From Pelobates cultripes (Eukaryota > Chordata > Amphibia > Anura > Pelobatidae): a DNA stretch of 64,000 bases. The notes beneath the pieces were generated by a model that was not told the DNA's origin, ran no database searches, and was given only the letters and a program-made list of their open reading frames with translations. The translations under genes were made by a program, and so were the position numbers. Position 1 is the stretch's first letter. The number at the start of each line of letters is the position of its first letter. The DNA lies in NCBI GenBank assembly GCA_933207985.1, contig OW240917.1:99535181-99599180 (forward strand), read 5' to 3'. Shown here one piece after another: positions 44,720 through 58,177 of this stretch.

Positions 44720-45711
44720 CTTCTTTTTTTGCATATCTATTCTTTATTTTAATTTTTAAAACATTTTTACATATAAATACACAATCAAAAGACCATACAT
44801 TACAACATAAACATAATTATGCAATTATACAAATATCACAGTATTATAACTTCTATTGTATCACCTTTTAATTTCCTTCTTTTCCTTTCTCTTTTTTTTC
44901 TTTCCCTTCTTCCTTTTAACACAGTGCTCCTATTGAGAATTTACCTTTTACCTCGCATAACTACCACACGAACACAAAACATAATGACAAACTCTACTAA
45001 ATTAAATTATTCCTGCGAGACAGACCAGATTATCTATAACATCAATATATCATGTTCCCATTCAGTTCTTTATTTTTTTATTTTTTTAAAAATTTATTAT
45101 AGATTTTGTTATATTCAAATGTATTTAAGGGGGTTGAGAAGAGATTTAAATATGTTGTATTATAAGAAGCCACTCCTTCAACCTTCTCCTAGCTCTAAAT
45201 GTTATTCCCATTTCCATTTTTAGTTGGTAATTCAGATATTCTTTAACTAATTCCCAACAAGGAACCTTAGTAGATTTCCAGTTTCTTGCCACAAATAATT
45301 TTGCAGCCAGCAATATGTGTATAACCAATGCAGAAAATTGCCGAATATTTGATGCATATTTAGATGCAATAAAAATGGACCAGGTAGTAAATCAGACTCA
45401 ATATTACTTAGCTTTTTTTATTTTTATGGCTATCATATTCCAAAAAATAAATATTGACCCGCAATCCCACCAGATATGCATTAACCCTCTATTATGAGAA
45501 TCACATCTACAGCATTTATCAGAGATATTCAAATACATTTTTGCTAATCTACTTGGAATTAGGTACCATTTATTTATGATTTTATACTGAACCTCGGACA
45601 CATTGAGACAATGTATATATATCTTTGAAACAATAGCTATAGATCTTTTCCATTCCTCATAACTTATATTATTATGTATATCTTTTTCTGCTGAATACTG
45701 TTGGAGAAAGT
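44720..45711 (-). pseudogene. L1/Tx1-like LINE, 3' end fragment
   Basis: T-rich left end is the inverted poly(A) tail. Minus-strand frames 45404-45601 (INKWYLIPSRLAKMYL, CCRCDSHNRGLMHIWWDC) and 45146-45328 (ILLAAKLFVARNWKSTK) match the ORF2 C-terminus of the larger copy at 48812-53028 (WYLVPTRL, CWRCG...HIWWDC, MAIKLVMARNW). Severely 5'-truncated. Confidence 0.8.
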
Positions 45712-48184
45712 CTCACTGTGCGTCTGACTTTCTCCACTATAAATTTATGCTGCGCTCATACAGCTTGGCTCTTTTCTCTGCAAAAGTACGTTACTTCAAT
45801 ACCCTCATAACCACACTCTCCCACGAACCAAAATGACTATTTCACACATTTAACTCTCTTCTTTCCCTATTGTTCCTCCTCCATCTAGTAACTTGACCGC
45901 CTCAGACTGTTAGGTCCCCTGCCCCTGCGCTGCTTTCGCCAACCTTGCATACCTCATCACAGCAAGCGGGGTCATCTGGTCCCTATCTCCAGACTGGCAG
46001 TGTGTCTGACACTGCACGCTCCAGAGCAGCTTCCTTATATGTGTGCTGTACCCGGTCATGTGACCCGACACACAGTGATGACCTCAGAGACCACAAGGGA
46101 GGGAAGAAACTCCTCCCACGTGTTGTGGTTAACACTAATTGGAGATTAGCCAATCAGATACACTCTGTCTGTATATAAGCTAACTTCTCCCTTGCCTCAG
46201 TGCCCTGTTGTGGTCTTTGGTTTACCAATGAGCATTGCACTTGTTGCTTGGATTTCCTGGTTACAGATATTTGGCTTTGTCTCTCGTTATTCCATTTCTC
46301 TGTTTCCCTTGACCTCGGCTCGTGTTTTGAATATCCCTTTTTGCATATCCATAAGGATTGGTATTGCAATTTTCTCTAATCTGTCCTGTCTGCATGTTAG
46401 GGTTCCCTAGTGAACGTTACACAGACTTTGCAACTCACTTCACTGACAAGATCTCTACAATCAGGGAAGATATCTCTCATCTTTCTTCTTCCCCTTACAA
46501 TACTTCCCCTAACCTCACTCCCTCTGCTGTTCTATGTTCATTCACACCTGCTACAACGGAAGAGGTTTCTGCTCTGCTCTAGTCCTCCCGCTCCACCACC
46601 TGACCCCTAGAACCAATTCCCTTGCATCTCATCCATACTCTGTCTTCTTCTCTTTTTCTACCTCTCACTAAAATTCTCAATCTCTCTCTCTCCTCTGGCA
46701 TATTTCTATCGCCCTTTAAACATGCAACTGTAACCCCAATTCTAAAGAAGCCCAATCTTGACCCTAACTACCTGTCCAACTACCATCCTATCTCGCCATT
46801 GCCTTTTGCATCCAAGATCCTTAAAAGAGTTGTGTATGCAAAATTGACAGACTTCCTTGAGTCCAACTCTCTGCTAGACCTGCTTCAGTCTGGATTCCGC
46901 GCTCGTCACTCTGTTGAAACAGCTGTGACCAAAGTATCCAATGATCTACGCTGCAAAATCTCGTGGCCACTACTCTATCCTAATTCTCATTGACTTTTCG
47001 GTGGCTTTTGACACAGTTGATCATCAACAGCTTCTTCTCATCCTCCGCAATATCGGTCTACAAGATATTGCTCTCTCCTGGTGCGCCTCCTACCTCTCCC
47101 AGCGCTCTTTCGGTGTTTCTCTCTCTGGCTCTGCTTCTTCTCCCCAACTCCTCTCTGTTGGTGTCCCCCAAGGTTCAGTCATTGGTCCCCTACTGTTCTC
47201 TATCTATACTGCCTCCATTGGTAAACTCATTAGCTCCTTTGGCTTCCAATATCATTTCTGTCTATGCAGATGACACGAAAATCTATCTGTCCTTTTCTGA
47301 TCTCTCCCTGTCCCTCTTGACTAGTGTCTCTGACTGCCTCTCTGCTATTTCTGACTGGATGGCTGTCCACTTTCTCAAATTCAACTTGACCAAAACTGAA
47401 ATTCTGGTCTTTTCTCCCTCAAGTGTTGCTAATCCTGTATCTGTCTCCCTCCAAGTCAACAGTGCTACCATCAGCTCCACCACACAGGCTAACTGCCTAG
47501 GTGTTCTCTTTTACTCCAACCTCTCCTTCACGCCTCATGTTCAGTCTATCACCAAATCCTTCCATCTTAAAAACATTGTGCGCATCCGACGCTACTTAAC
47601 GTCAGATGCAACTAAGGTGTTCTTCCAATCCACTGTCCTATCTTGCCTTGAATACTGTAATCAGCTTCTCAGTGGTCTTATGTGCTCCCAACTTGTGCTG
47701 TTACAATCCATAATGAATGTGGCGGCGAGGCTCATCTTCCTGTCCGCTCACAACTCTCACGCCTCACCCTTTTGTCAGTCCCTACAGTGGCTTCCTGTAA
47801 GATATAGGGCTCAATTTAAAATTCTGGTTCTTGCTTTCAAATCTCTACATAATGCTGCTCCCACTTATCTATCCTCCCTAAAACTCACTTCCCTCCTCCA
47901 TGAAATGCTCACCCAGTTTCCACTCCTTCAAAAAATCATTAAAAACCCACTTCTTCATAAAAGCGTATCAATTAAACTGTTAATAGCTCCCCTCTCTTGC
48001 AACTGTCATTAGTCTAATACTATCCTTACCTTTTGTGTCACTTTACCCCATTCCCTCTAGCATGTAAGCTTATTGAGCAAATCCTCAACCCCTCTGATCC
48101 TGTGTGTCCAACTTGTCTGGTTACAACTATATGTTTGCTCATCCACCCACTGTAAAGCGCTGCGGAATTTGTTGGCGCTATATT
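45712..48184 (+). pseudogene. L2-type LINE ORF2 remnant, split by a solo LTR
   Basis: The part before RT (45712-45907) and its continuation (46422-46610, DFATHFTDKISTIRED) flank the LTR. RT follows over several frames: [54 protein letters not shown] (motif A), [17 protein letters not shown] (motif B), YADD at 47263-47274, then QSLQWLPVRYRAQFKIL in the C-terminal part to about 48012. The 3' end is the characteristic TGTAAAGCGCTGCGGAATTT followed by an AAT-repeat tail. Endonuclease is missing. L2 versus a close CR1-clade relative cannot be settled by eye. Confidence 0.85.
45908..46421 (+). mobile_element. Solo LTR inserted in the L2-type LINE
   Basis: 514 bp from TGTTAGGTCCCC to GAACGTTACA with an exact 5-bp target duplication CAGAC (45903-45907, 46422-46426). 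GTATATAAGC near 46171 is a TATA candidate in plus orientation. It is not related by eye to the TGTAGCGGA family. Open frames within (45945-46178) are fortuitous. Confidence 0.85.
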
Positions 48185-48191
48185 AATAATA

Positions 48192-48230
<39 letters not shown>
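48185..48230. repeat. (AAT)n tail of the L2-type LINE
   Basis: About 45 bases of AAT repeats directly after the conserved LINE 3' end. Confidence 0.95.
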
Positions 48231-48232
<2 letters not shown>

Positions 48233-48254
48233 GATATACCAATTAATATACAAA

Positions 48255-48560
48255 AGGAATGCTCCAAGCCCCATATCACTATGCTTGATGTCATGGTTAT
48301 GGTGCCAAGAATGCCATGGAGCAGTCACACTATTTTTGAATGGCTTAGTGCCATTCCCTGCCTCCACGTCTAATGGTGGAGAGCTGGAAGTTCATGATAC
48401 TCTCAAACAATGAGTTAACAGAAGTTCCTGGTTAACAACTACAAGTTCTCTGGCATTAGTGGGGCAGGTAGAGACACTTGGTGGATCCCAGGTTAGAAAT
48501 CAAATTGGTCAAAAACTTTCAATGAGGGGATACACCAGGACATTCCTGGCACCATAACCA
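48255..48560. repeat. MITE-like repeat, related to 58178-58500
   Basis: ATGGTTATGGTGCCAAGAATGCC at the left and its inverted counterpart GGCACCATAACCA at the right (48547-48560) indicate foldback ends; ACTCTCAAACAATGAG inside resembles ATTCTCAAACAATAGG at 58353. The remainder to 48793 is unassigned. Confidence 0.5.
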
Positions 48561-49262
48561 ATTCTGTGAGCTACAAAAAATAAAGTAACAAACGGGATAC
48601 TGGGAGACACTCTTCATCAAAACTTAATTTGTGCAACTTTGTCATCCTAATCTGGATTCCTATTTCATTGTATTATTCTCGTTGGCTCTAACATACCATT
48701 GGAACAATACACAGTTATATGCTGCTTTATAAACAAGAGTGTTCAATTATGCAGTCTTAATCTAACTTTGGTTTGCAATCTTGTTACTACGGGGCCATAT
48801 TTAAATATTTTTTTATTTTTTTTATTTATATAAATTTTTATTTTTCAATTTAAAATTTCATCCATATACACACTTTCAAAGAAAAATAGGTTTTAAAATA
48901 TTACAGTAAGTTAAGTATTGTACACATTGTTAATAAAACCATATTTGGTACATTTATACACTGACTACAATCAAAATCAATAGATTACATACATTGACCT
49001 CTTTCTTACACTTCCACATATAGCTGCTACGTTACCTAAGAGTTGTCATTAGAGGGAGGGGGGTTTTAGGTTTTAAGACTAAGATATCTATTCCAAGGGG
49101 CCCAAATCTCCTCAAATTTCTCTTTGGATACTTTATTTATTGCTATACCTGCTTCCATCCTGCATTGATAATCCACTTGTACACAAATATCTTGCCAAAC
49201 TAACGGGCCCATATTTCTCCAATTTCTAGCCATAACTAGTTTGATTGCCATAAAAATGTGGA

Positions 49263-51874
49263 TCATAAGAATTTGAGTTTTATATTGACCCTTGGCATGT
49301 CTAAATGAAACAGGAACATATGAGCCGTAATAACAGTTTGTACCTTCAAAATAAGATTTACCAGATCCGATAAAGTTACTTTCATAGGTTTCAACTCATC
49401 ACAGTCCCACCATATGTGAGAGAATGAGACTAATTCCCTGCCACATCTCCAACAGTCTGGTAGAAGTGTGGGTTGAAACTTATGAAGACGAGTGGGCACC
49501 AGATACCATCGGTATACAAGTTTAAAATACACTTCCTGTATATTTACTCCACGGATATATCTTTTTACTAATTGTAGGCCCAAAAGCCAATCTTCAACCG
49601 TAAAAGAAAAATGGAGTTCTTGCTCCCATTTATTCATTGCTAACGCTTTATCTATTTGCCTTTGGCTTCTTATAAATTGGTTAAATCTGGAGGCAATTTT
49701 TTTCCTATAATGGGATGCTATAAACCGGTCAATTTGAGAGGTTTCCGAAAAAGTTTTTCCTATGATAAAAGATTTTATTCTTAAATAATTGAATATTTCT
49801 TTAGAAGGGAGGTTATATTTGAGCTGTAACATTGGAAATGACAATATTTTATTATCATCTAATAATTCTGCAAATTTAGCAATTCCGCACTTTTCCCATT
49901 CTTGAATATTTATATCTTTTATATAAAGTTTTAAGCATGTTAATGGGGCATATCTTGATATATGCTTAGTACCATATTTTTTCTTTAAATATTTTACTAT
50001 ATAGATCATTGTGTTATTCATCGGATTGTTAGATTTTATGTTTTTTACAAATTCACTATCGCACCACATAAGAAATAGAGGTTCGATATTACCAAAATCC
50101 GATTTTTCAATATCTAACCAAGTTGGTCTTGATATTGTAAAGTTATCACACTTGATTAAATGTACTACCATATTAATCATATATAATTTTTGTACGTCCG
50201 GAAAAGAAACTCCCCCCTCCTTCCAATCTCTCTGTAAAATTTCTAATGACACTCTAGGTCGCCTGCCCTGCCATATATAATCTGATATTAGTTTTTGAAG
50301 ACCGTGTAACGTCTGGGATGACACCCTCAGCGGGAGATTACCAAATAAAAATGTCAGTTTAGGGAGTAGGTAGGAGTTTACTGCTTCGATTCTTCCCAAC
50401 CAAGACAGTTCTAACCCTCTCCAATTTTTTAGGATACACCTGAATTGGGTAGCAATTTCTGTATAATTAAGTTCTCCAATTTCTCTGTACTCCAAAGATA
50501 ATCTTACCCCTAAATACTTTATATTCCTGGCTTCCCAGTCGCATTTAAATTCCTTCTTAAGCTTTTTTTCCCTGGGCCCAACTAAACCTTTTGTCAGAAT
50601 TTGTGTTTTATTCATATTTACTTTATAGCCGGAGATTTTGCTATATTCTTTAATAAGACGAAATACGGCTGGAATAGATCTAATAGGATCTGTAAGAGTC
50701 AATAGAACTTCATCTACATTAAGTGCAATTTTATTCTCCAATGTGTTCACCTTTAACCCACTGATACCCTCGCTCTGTCTGATCGCGGCTGCCAATGGCT
50801 CTATGGAGACGATATCTAACAGGGGTGTCAAAGGGCAGCCCTGTCACGTCTCATTTCTAATTGGGAACCATTTCGATTGAAACATAAATCCTGAAGCTCT
50901 GGCTTGGGGATCTGTATATAATGCCATTGTACACTCCTTAAAAACACCATCTATGCCAAAGGCCTTCAAAACCTCTTACAAGTATTTCCAATTGACACGG
51001 TCAAAGGCCTTCTCGGCATCAAGGGTGACCAAGGCAAAAGGGGACAAGCTTTGACTTGCATGATATAGAACATTCATTAGTTCCCTGATGTTATCAGATG
51101 TACCCCTACCTTCTACAAACCCACTCTGATCTAAATGTACAATATCTGGTATACTTCGTTTAAGTCTATCAGCCAAAATTCTAGAGTACACTTTAATGTC
51201 TAAATTAATAAGAGAAATTGGTCTATAGTTTGAAGTATATATTGGGTCCTTGTCTGGTTTAGGGATTGGCATTATAGAGGCCTGGAGCATTTCTGATGGA
51301 ATAACTTTATGAGTAGCGAATTCGTTGAATGTCTTCAATATGTATGGGGAAATTATATCATTTAATTTTTTATAACATATCGATGAAAAGCCGTCTGGTC
51401 CTGGGGCTTTGCCCGCTTTTAATGCTTTAATGGTATTACTAATCTCCTGAATGGAGAATGGGGCATTTAGCTGACTTAATTTCTCAATAGATATTTTTGG
51501 CAGGCTTAATTTATCCAGGAACTGCTGTATTTCCCCTTTAGACGGCTCATTAAGTTTTAAGTTATATAAACTTTTATAATATTCTTCAAATGCGTTAGCT
51601 ATTTGAGTTGGCGAAAAAAGTTTTTTATTTCCAGCTATTATACATTTTATAGATTGAAGTTTATTTTTATTTTTTTATTTATTTGAAAGATTTTTCCCTG
51701 TTTTATTGTTTCCATAATACCATCCCTGCTTTAATATTAACATTGCTTTATTTATTTTCTCTTGAGTTCTTACTAGGATTTTTTTTCTAATCTCCTTAAT
51801 ATCCTCCAAAATTTTATAATCTGAAGTAATCTTATGAAGACGTTCCAATTTTACCAAATCGATATTAAGCTCAT
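49263..51874 (-). pseudogene. L1/Tx1-like LINE reverse transcriptase and C-terminus
   Basis: Segment 50976-51338 has MPIPKPDKDP, YRPISLINLDIKVYSRILA and AEKAFDRVNW (motif A). The 522-codon frame 49263-50831 starts in motif B (region GQPCHV, shifted) and has IEPLAAAIRQ, then ALNVDEVLLTL in place of the FADDVLL catalytic box, then MNKTQIL, KYLGVRLS, and the terminal CWRCG...HIWWDC zinc-like motif. Loss of both catalytic Asp residues makes it inactive even apart from stops at about 50840-50975. Long open length suggests a fairly recent insertion. Confidence 0.85.
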
Positions 51875-52869
51875 TCAACTCTCTTCCCTTCTTTTTTTTA
51901 TATTAGCACCCAATTTTATAAGACATCCTCTCATATATGATTTAAAAGTACACCACAACATAGCATTTGAGACATCCCCAGTATCATTACTTTCAAAAAA
52001 CTCTCTTGCCTGAGTACGCATTTCTTCTGTATTAATTTCCGATTTTAATAAAGTTTCATTTAATCTCCATCTATCTCTGCATTTATATTCGGCATTATTT
52101 TTTATAACTAAGCATACTGGTGCATGGTCAGACCATATTATAGATCCAATTATAACTTTGCTGACTCGATCCAAAGTATCAGCCCTAACCAGAAAATAAT
52201 CGATTCTAGTATATGACTGATGAACGTTTGAGTAAAACGTATAATCTCGCTCTTCTGGTTTTAATTTTCTCCAGCAGTCATACAAACAATTATTTGCTAG
52301 TAAGGTCTGCATCATTGATGATCCTATTTTTTGACTATCATCTTTAATTACGGGCTTAATTCTGTTCCTATCTACCTTAGTATCTATAGTGCAGTTAAAA
52401 TCCCGTCCGATAATCAAACTTCCAGACGATACGCGGTCAACCTTTTGCAATAAACTTTCCAAAAATCTATGTGGAAGTTGGTTTGGAGCATATACATTTA
52501 CCAAAGTATACAATATGTCATTAATTCGAGCTATTACTATTAGAAACCTGCCACCAAGATCAACCTCCTCGTAGACAAACTCATACTTCAAGCTACTTGA
52601 GAAGAAAATTGCTACTCCTCTTTTCTTATTTTTTCCAGTCAAATTAGATCTATGGACCACTGGAAATTTTTTTTATAATTCCATAGCTTAGATGTAGAGT
52701 TAACCCAATGTGTTTCCTGGACAAAACCAATATCCGTTTTGCTCTCCATCAGTAATTTATACAAATAACCTCTTTTTTGTCCTGAGTTTAAACCCCTTGC
52801 ATTAATAGATAATATATTAAGTGACATCTTGCCATTGCTCCCCCCCGCTCCTTCCTCCCCTCTGACCAC
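51875..52869 (-). pseudogene. L1/Tx1-like LINE endonuclease domain
   Basis: Apurinic-type endonuclease of ORF2, which nicks target DNA. Blocks: LNILSINARGLNS, FVQETHW (catalytic Glu), GVAIFFSSSLKYEFV, LVNVYAPNQ, LIIGRDFNCTID (where the family usually has GDFN), SYTRIDYFLV and IWSDHAPV (catalytic Asp-His). A frame break at about 52640-52680 separates the first block from the rest. The G-R-D-F reading suggests a Gly-Asp to Arg-Asp context change. Confidence 0.85.
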
Positions 52870-53046
52870 CTCTCAAATAGCAACCAACACACAAATCCAC
52901 TCATACCATCCACATTCGGCCATATAATATCTAGCCTCCTGAGTAAGCTCCACATCACACAGTCTACTTGAACATTCATTCCATTATACGAAGAACTTCT
53001 AAATAAAGTCTTCATAGTTAAACCTGCTGCCATATTTAAATATTTT

Positions 53047-55149
53047 ACTGCATAGAAGGGGCATTCAGTTGTAAGAGAAGCACCTGCCAAGTCTCAGCAG
53101 CACTCATATAATCTAGATCAGTGGTTTCAAAGTACTGAACCAGAGCCATTTGCAGACCCCTGCATAGCTTAATGTGACCCATGGTCAAAAATCCTACAAG
53201 AAAGTGGTTTGTCAGTTCTGCCAGCCTCAGTAGCAGAGTTCGGACATTATAAATTGCATGATGGAACTTCAGTGATGAGGTTAGCTGATGTACATGGTGC
53301 AAGGAAGCAGCATCCATTGAGAGCACAGCCTTGCTATTGATTCTGGTGTGTACTTATCCAAGTGTAATTATTGTAGTGTATAGATGCGTGGGAACTTACC
53401 ACCAAGTATGTTCTGTTATACTGCAAATTTTATTTGCATAGGTTAAGTTTCCACTTGCCTGCTGGTGACAAATGAGGGGGCGAGTGGACATTTCAATCCT
53501 TTATAACATATACACATACACTTTCCAATTGAGATAAAAAAGAGTAATAATGAGTTTAGGTATGTCCAGTTCCTTTTTGTAACAGAGTATCTGACAGGAC
53601 ATCTCTTTAAAGAGTAACTAACATATTAGATTACTTTCCCATCCATGTAGGAAGTGAACAAAGAATAGATCACCCTAATGTATTATAATAGGAACCACTG
53701 CCTAATTTGTTCAAATTGATTATTATTAACAGATTTTTATAGAATATTGGAATAAAATAGAAACTTAACAGTTATAATATGGGGTAACAAGAAGGGAAGG
53801 GGGAAAAAGGTGGATTTCATCCTTATCTATCAAAATTGGAAATGACAGGTGTTTAAAGCCATGATGTATATAATACAGAGTACATTGAAGTAGATCAAAA
53901 GAAAATGCAATAGTTACCATATAAATGGTATTGCAGGGTGTGTAAGATTAATAATATCCAATATTTTTTCTTTATTTCATCCACCCAAGTATCCCAGTGA
54001 AACCGTAATATAGCATTGTTAGGAGATGGTTGCCTCAACGCCAATTCATATCTTTAGTTTTCCAATACCAAAAGAAGCCCTTTCTTTATGGATGGCCACT
54101 GTCTAATTTGCGTGTGTGGATATGTATATTTTTATTTATTTTAATGTTGTACACACTGAATTCAAATATTCATAACCACTGTCTAATTTGCGTGTGGATA
54201 TGTATATTTGAATTCAGTGTGTACAACTCAAAACGTGGCATTAAAATAATAATTCCCTCCAATATCTAATCCATAGTATGCACTCCCTCTACAACTCGCT
54301 TGGCATACATGTGAAGAATATCTATTAACTTGAGGAAATGTACTTTCACTTAGGCTAAAAAGAAAACAAAACACAGTTTGAATAAACTGATTTCAGTGCT
54401 GACAGTCTCAGCATAGCCTCTAATAAAATTGTGCAAAAAAGTCGACTTCCAGCAGTTTTAATTGGCATCATACGCTGTGAAGCAAGAAGGAGGGAGATGA
54501 AAAGTAATTTTATTTCTCTTGCTCACTAGATCCACAGAGTCTTTGCAAATGCACATTTCCATGTACAGGGTAAAACTTCAATCATCTCTCTCAGTCTTTA
54601 TGTTGTGCACAAAGATAAATCAATAGCTGTAGCTTATTAACCCTTTTAGTTCAAATACAAAATTTTCACCAATTATTTAGATCTGTAAACCCTGTACATA
54701 TAAGCATTGTGTACTCAAAAATAATTAGTTGATTTCTGATTTATCGTGAAATAAAAATAATTCACTTGGTGTAAACTGGCTTACAAGCATTAGCAGTATA
54801 AAAGATGAATGCAGACAGAATTGTAGATATGTTTTGCAGTATTCTTTTCTTATTTTTTTTTTAATATGGGATAAATACATTTTGCAGCAGTAGACACAGA
54901 GACAAGGGTAAAACAAAATTATCACAGACATAAAAAAGCTAAAAAATAAATAAAATGATAGGGCATCCATAATAAAATAATAATGGGTCGTATGTAGTAA
55001 TATTTTAATATTATGAATTCTTCTGGTTTTTTTTTATATCTTTGGCAGTTTATTTATTTTTTTGTATATTATGACATCATCCACATTTGTCAAACAGTAC
55101 TACACTGTTGTACATATTACAATTACATATAAATATATATATAGGGAGA
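53047..55149. other. Intronic sequence with one short palindromic duplication
   Basis: No gene. A 34-37 base direct repeat (54096-54132 and 54176-54209) surrounds a perfect 24-bp inverted repeat (54146-54169 with 54204-54227). The rest shows nothing recognisable. Confidence 0.5.
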
Positions 55150-55320
55150 ACTTTTGTGAGATATAATTTATACTGCACTGCTTGTCAAGTGTGTTAACTT
55201 GATCAAGGCTCTTAATAGCTGAAATGTTGCAACATAAATCTGCCTGGGATTGTATCGAATTTTTGCCCAAACTTCTTCTGTTTTGTGGATTGCCTAGTAG
55301 TGCAGTCACTCTTGCCTGAT
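55150..55320 (+). repeat. Hammerhead-like Penelope remnant
   Basis: CTTGATCAAGGCTCTTAAT then AGCTGAAATGTTGCAAC at about 55198-55235 has the layout of a hammerhead core (CUGANGA-like, GCT/AGC stem, GAAA) with substitutions. Downstream CTTCTGTTTTGTGGATTGCC is similar in style to Penelope terminal repeats. Confidence 0.4.
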
Positions 55321-56584
55321 CTTAGGTTGTTCAAGTCCTAAATATAATTTCTGTCAGTGAAAGTCAGGATTGTCTTCTCTGACACGTTGTCCGCATCACT
55401 ATGATTACTCTTTTAAGAATGTAATGTAATAATTGTTCAGTCTTTCCATTACTACGTATCGAATGATAGAGCCTAGAGACTTGTGCAAACAGAATATTTA
55501 TTTCACCAAAATGTAGACCCATGTGTGGCTTCAGGCAATACATTCATGGTGGTTTTAAAATCTAGTGATAAACTGGTGCATGGCTCAGAGATACATAAAG
55601 ACTTTCTTAGAGATGTATACGACACGTTCAATAACAGACAGAACAGGGAGTTGGAGATATCTGATAGACACAACAATTAAAAATGGGGGGAGCTTACAGA
55701 CATACCTAAGAGATTGACAACCACAAGTAGACTTACAGAAACAAGAGGGTAATGAAGATTATGGGAGTGAAGCTGGCAGACGAAGTAGTGATTCTGAAAG
55801 GCATACTAGAAAACTAATGGAGACAGAATTAACTGATTGACACAAAGAAAGCAGAAAGGCATAAAAACTATAGCTCTGGTAGTCTTTATTACATGATAAG
55901 CTACAAGTGCTCATAATGAGCTACAATATCGCTCAGATGCTCTTCATAACATAAGCTAGTAATATGAAATTATTTCCATGCCACGCGTAAGAGAAATATG
56001 CATTGGAATGACCCAGAAAACTAAGGTACATTACACCATCCAGTTGTTAGACTTGTATAAAAGCACGGATAGTCTACCAAATGCTCATTAAAGAGCAGTG
56101 CATAGAGAGACTAGAGAATGTCTTTCTCTGGAGGCAGCTGCTAAGAATATGTCAAATGTTGATGTCAAGAACAATTAGATATGAGCAAGAAGAAATACAT
56201 GAGAGATCTTCGTAAATGCTTCTGTGCTTTAGCCCATAGTCAGAGAATGGGAAGCCTACTGGGACTTATTTAAAATGGAACAGAATTCCAGTGGATAAGT
56301 TATAATTTGTGCAGTGCTATGCTCTTAAATATGTAAATGCAAAAAATAAAAATAAAACACTAAACACGGTATAATATATTTAATGGAACAGTGGAGCGCT
56401 TATTTATTAACCCTTTTAGTTCAAATACAAGCGCTCCACTGTTCCATTATATATTGTACTTGTTTGCGTGGTGTTTTGGAGATTTGCACATTCAGTATGG
56501 TAGCAGCTACAATTGCTATATTATATTTATGAAATTTTTTTTGTAGAAATGTATTTTGAGTTATACGTTTCTTACACATCTAGA
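55321..56584. other. Intronic sequence, no gene recognised
   Basis: AT-rich, with a short inverted pair (AGTGGAGCGC/GCGCTCCACT at 56389-56398 and 56429-56438) but nothing else supported. Confidence 0.4.
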
Positions 56585-56950
56585 TCTATATAGTTACATA
56601 GTTACATAGCTGAAAAGAGACTTGCGTCCATCAAGTTCAGCCTACCTCACATTTGTTTTTTGCTGTTGATCCAAAAGAAGGCAAAAAAACCCAGTTTGAA
56701 ACACAATTTTGCAACAAGCTAGGAAAAAAATTCCTTCTTGACCCCAGAATGGCAGTCAGATTTATCCTTGGATCAAGCAGTTATTACCCTACATTGAAAG
56801 ATTATATCCTTGAATATTCTGTTCTTGCAAGTATGCATCTAGTAGCCGTTTGAACATCTGTATGGACTCTGATAAAACCACTTCCTCAGGCAGAGAATTC
56901 CACATCCATAATATATACTGTCCCAGACGTGGACTGAAACGTCGATCTAT
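56585..56950 (+). repeat. Interspersed repeat of unknown family
   Basis: Starts with duplicated TAGTTACATAG and continues GAGACTTGCGTCCATCAAG, TCCTTCTTGACCCC and AGGCAGAGAATTCCACATCC. The style is that of a common anuran interspersed repeat I have seen, but I cannot name the family. No intact frame longer than 66 codons. Confidence 0.5.
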
Positions 56951-57031
56951 TTTTTAACATGTATCAGCATTAAAATTTACAACTTTTAATCTTCACTTGA
57001 AAACCGTGAGTGCTGGTCATCTCTACTACTG

Positions 57032-57063
<32 letters not shown>

Positions 57064-58177
57064 TTATTATTTTCTGACAATACAATTAGGAATTTGCACA
57101 GTTTGCAAACCCTGATTGTATTTGATGTTTCCAAATCAGTGGCTCAGAATTAACAAGTATTAATTCACAGATTTAAATTCAGACATTGCAAGACATCTGT
57201 GCATTATATTTTTTCTTACAATGAACACACTTTATGTTCCAATACTCTGAGAAAAAAACAAAAAACTATTGAAGAAAAAAAAACATTATTTGTATGAATT
57301 TCCAGATATGTCATGCAAACCATGACACTTTGATCCCTGTGTCTGCCAAAGTATTACCAGTGCTTATGCCAGAGTTACTCGCTAAACTATAATGTTTGGC
57401 AATTCATCAAAGAAAGGCACATTTAAGGCCAAAATAGCGGAGATACTGACATAGTTCACAGAGCAAAATATTTTTATTTGGATATTATGGTCTAAAATTT
57501 GCAATTTTCTGCTTAATTCCTGACAGTTAAGAGTTTAGCCCATAAACCCTGTTTGTGTATTTATAGATTGCCGTAGTCTATGAACTTTAATTTCTTGTCA
57601 TTTTTTAACTAGGCATGTCACCAATTGGTACAAGCATTTCAAAATTCCAAAACCTTACAATACAGCTAAGGGTGATTAAAAAGCTACCCAAAAGCTTTAA
57701 TATGTTTTAATTATCAAAAAATCTTCATTATGAAATGTTCTTTGTAGAGGAATAAAACTAAAATATGGAGTTTACTAACATAGCACTCATAGCATTTTAT
57801 TTTAGTATTGAAATAGTAGTTTTATAGATACTTAATACATTTACTGAGTATATAAAAATACCTATAGTTCTAAAATAGATCTATATATCTGCATGTTTTG
57901 CTTTTTCTCAGTGATGAGGAGGAAAAATGCACCTGCAATTTTAACTTAAAATTAAAAATAAAATATTCCAAAAGCATCCGTACATAATACTTTTAAAATC
58001 TAAATTATTTAGCAAAGGATGAAATTTTAGTACTAGCTTGTGAATCTGTAACGAAAGATATAAATAATGCTGAATTTTGTCTGCAAACATATGCTAAAAT
58101 GGAAATTATAGACTGCTTGAAAACATTTTTAAGCACTCATTTCACATATATGCCATGTTTAGATGTCAATAACATAA
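56951..58177. other. Intronic sequence with a (TA)n tract
   Basis: (TA)n at 57034-57061. Otherwise nothing recognised. Confidence 0.5.

Larger units (their letters stand above)
48812..53028 (-). mobile_element. L1/Tx1-like LINE, 5'-truncated, with 18-bp target duplication
   Basis: Flanked by identical GCCATATTTAAATATTTT at 48794-48811 and 53029-53046. The left end is T-rich, the inverted A-rich tail of a minus-strand element. ORF2 from endonuclease to C-terminus is recognisable; ORF1 and the 5' UTR are missing. 4.2 kb. Confidence 0.95.
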
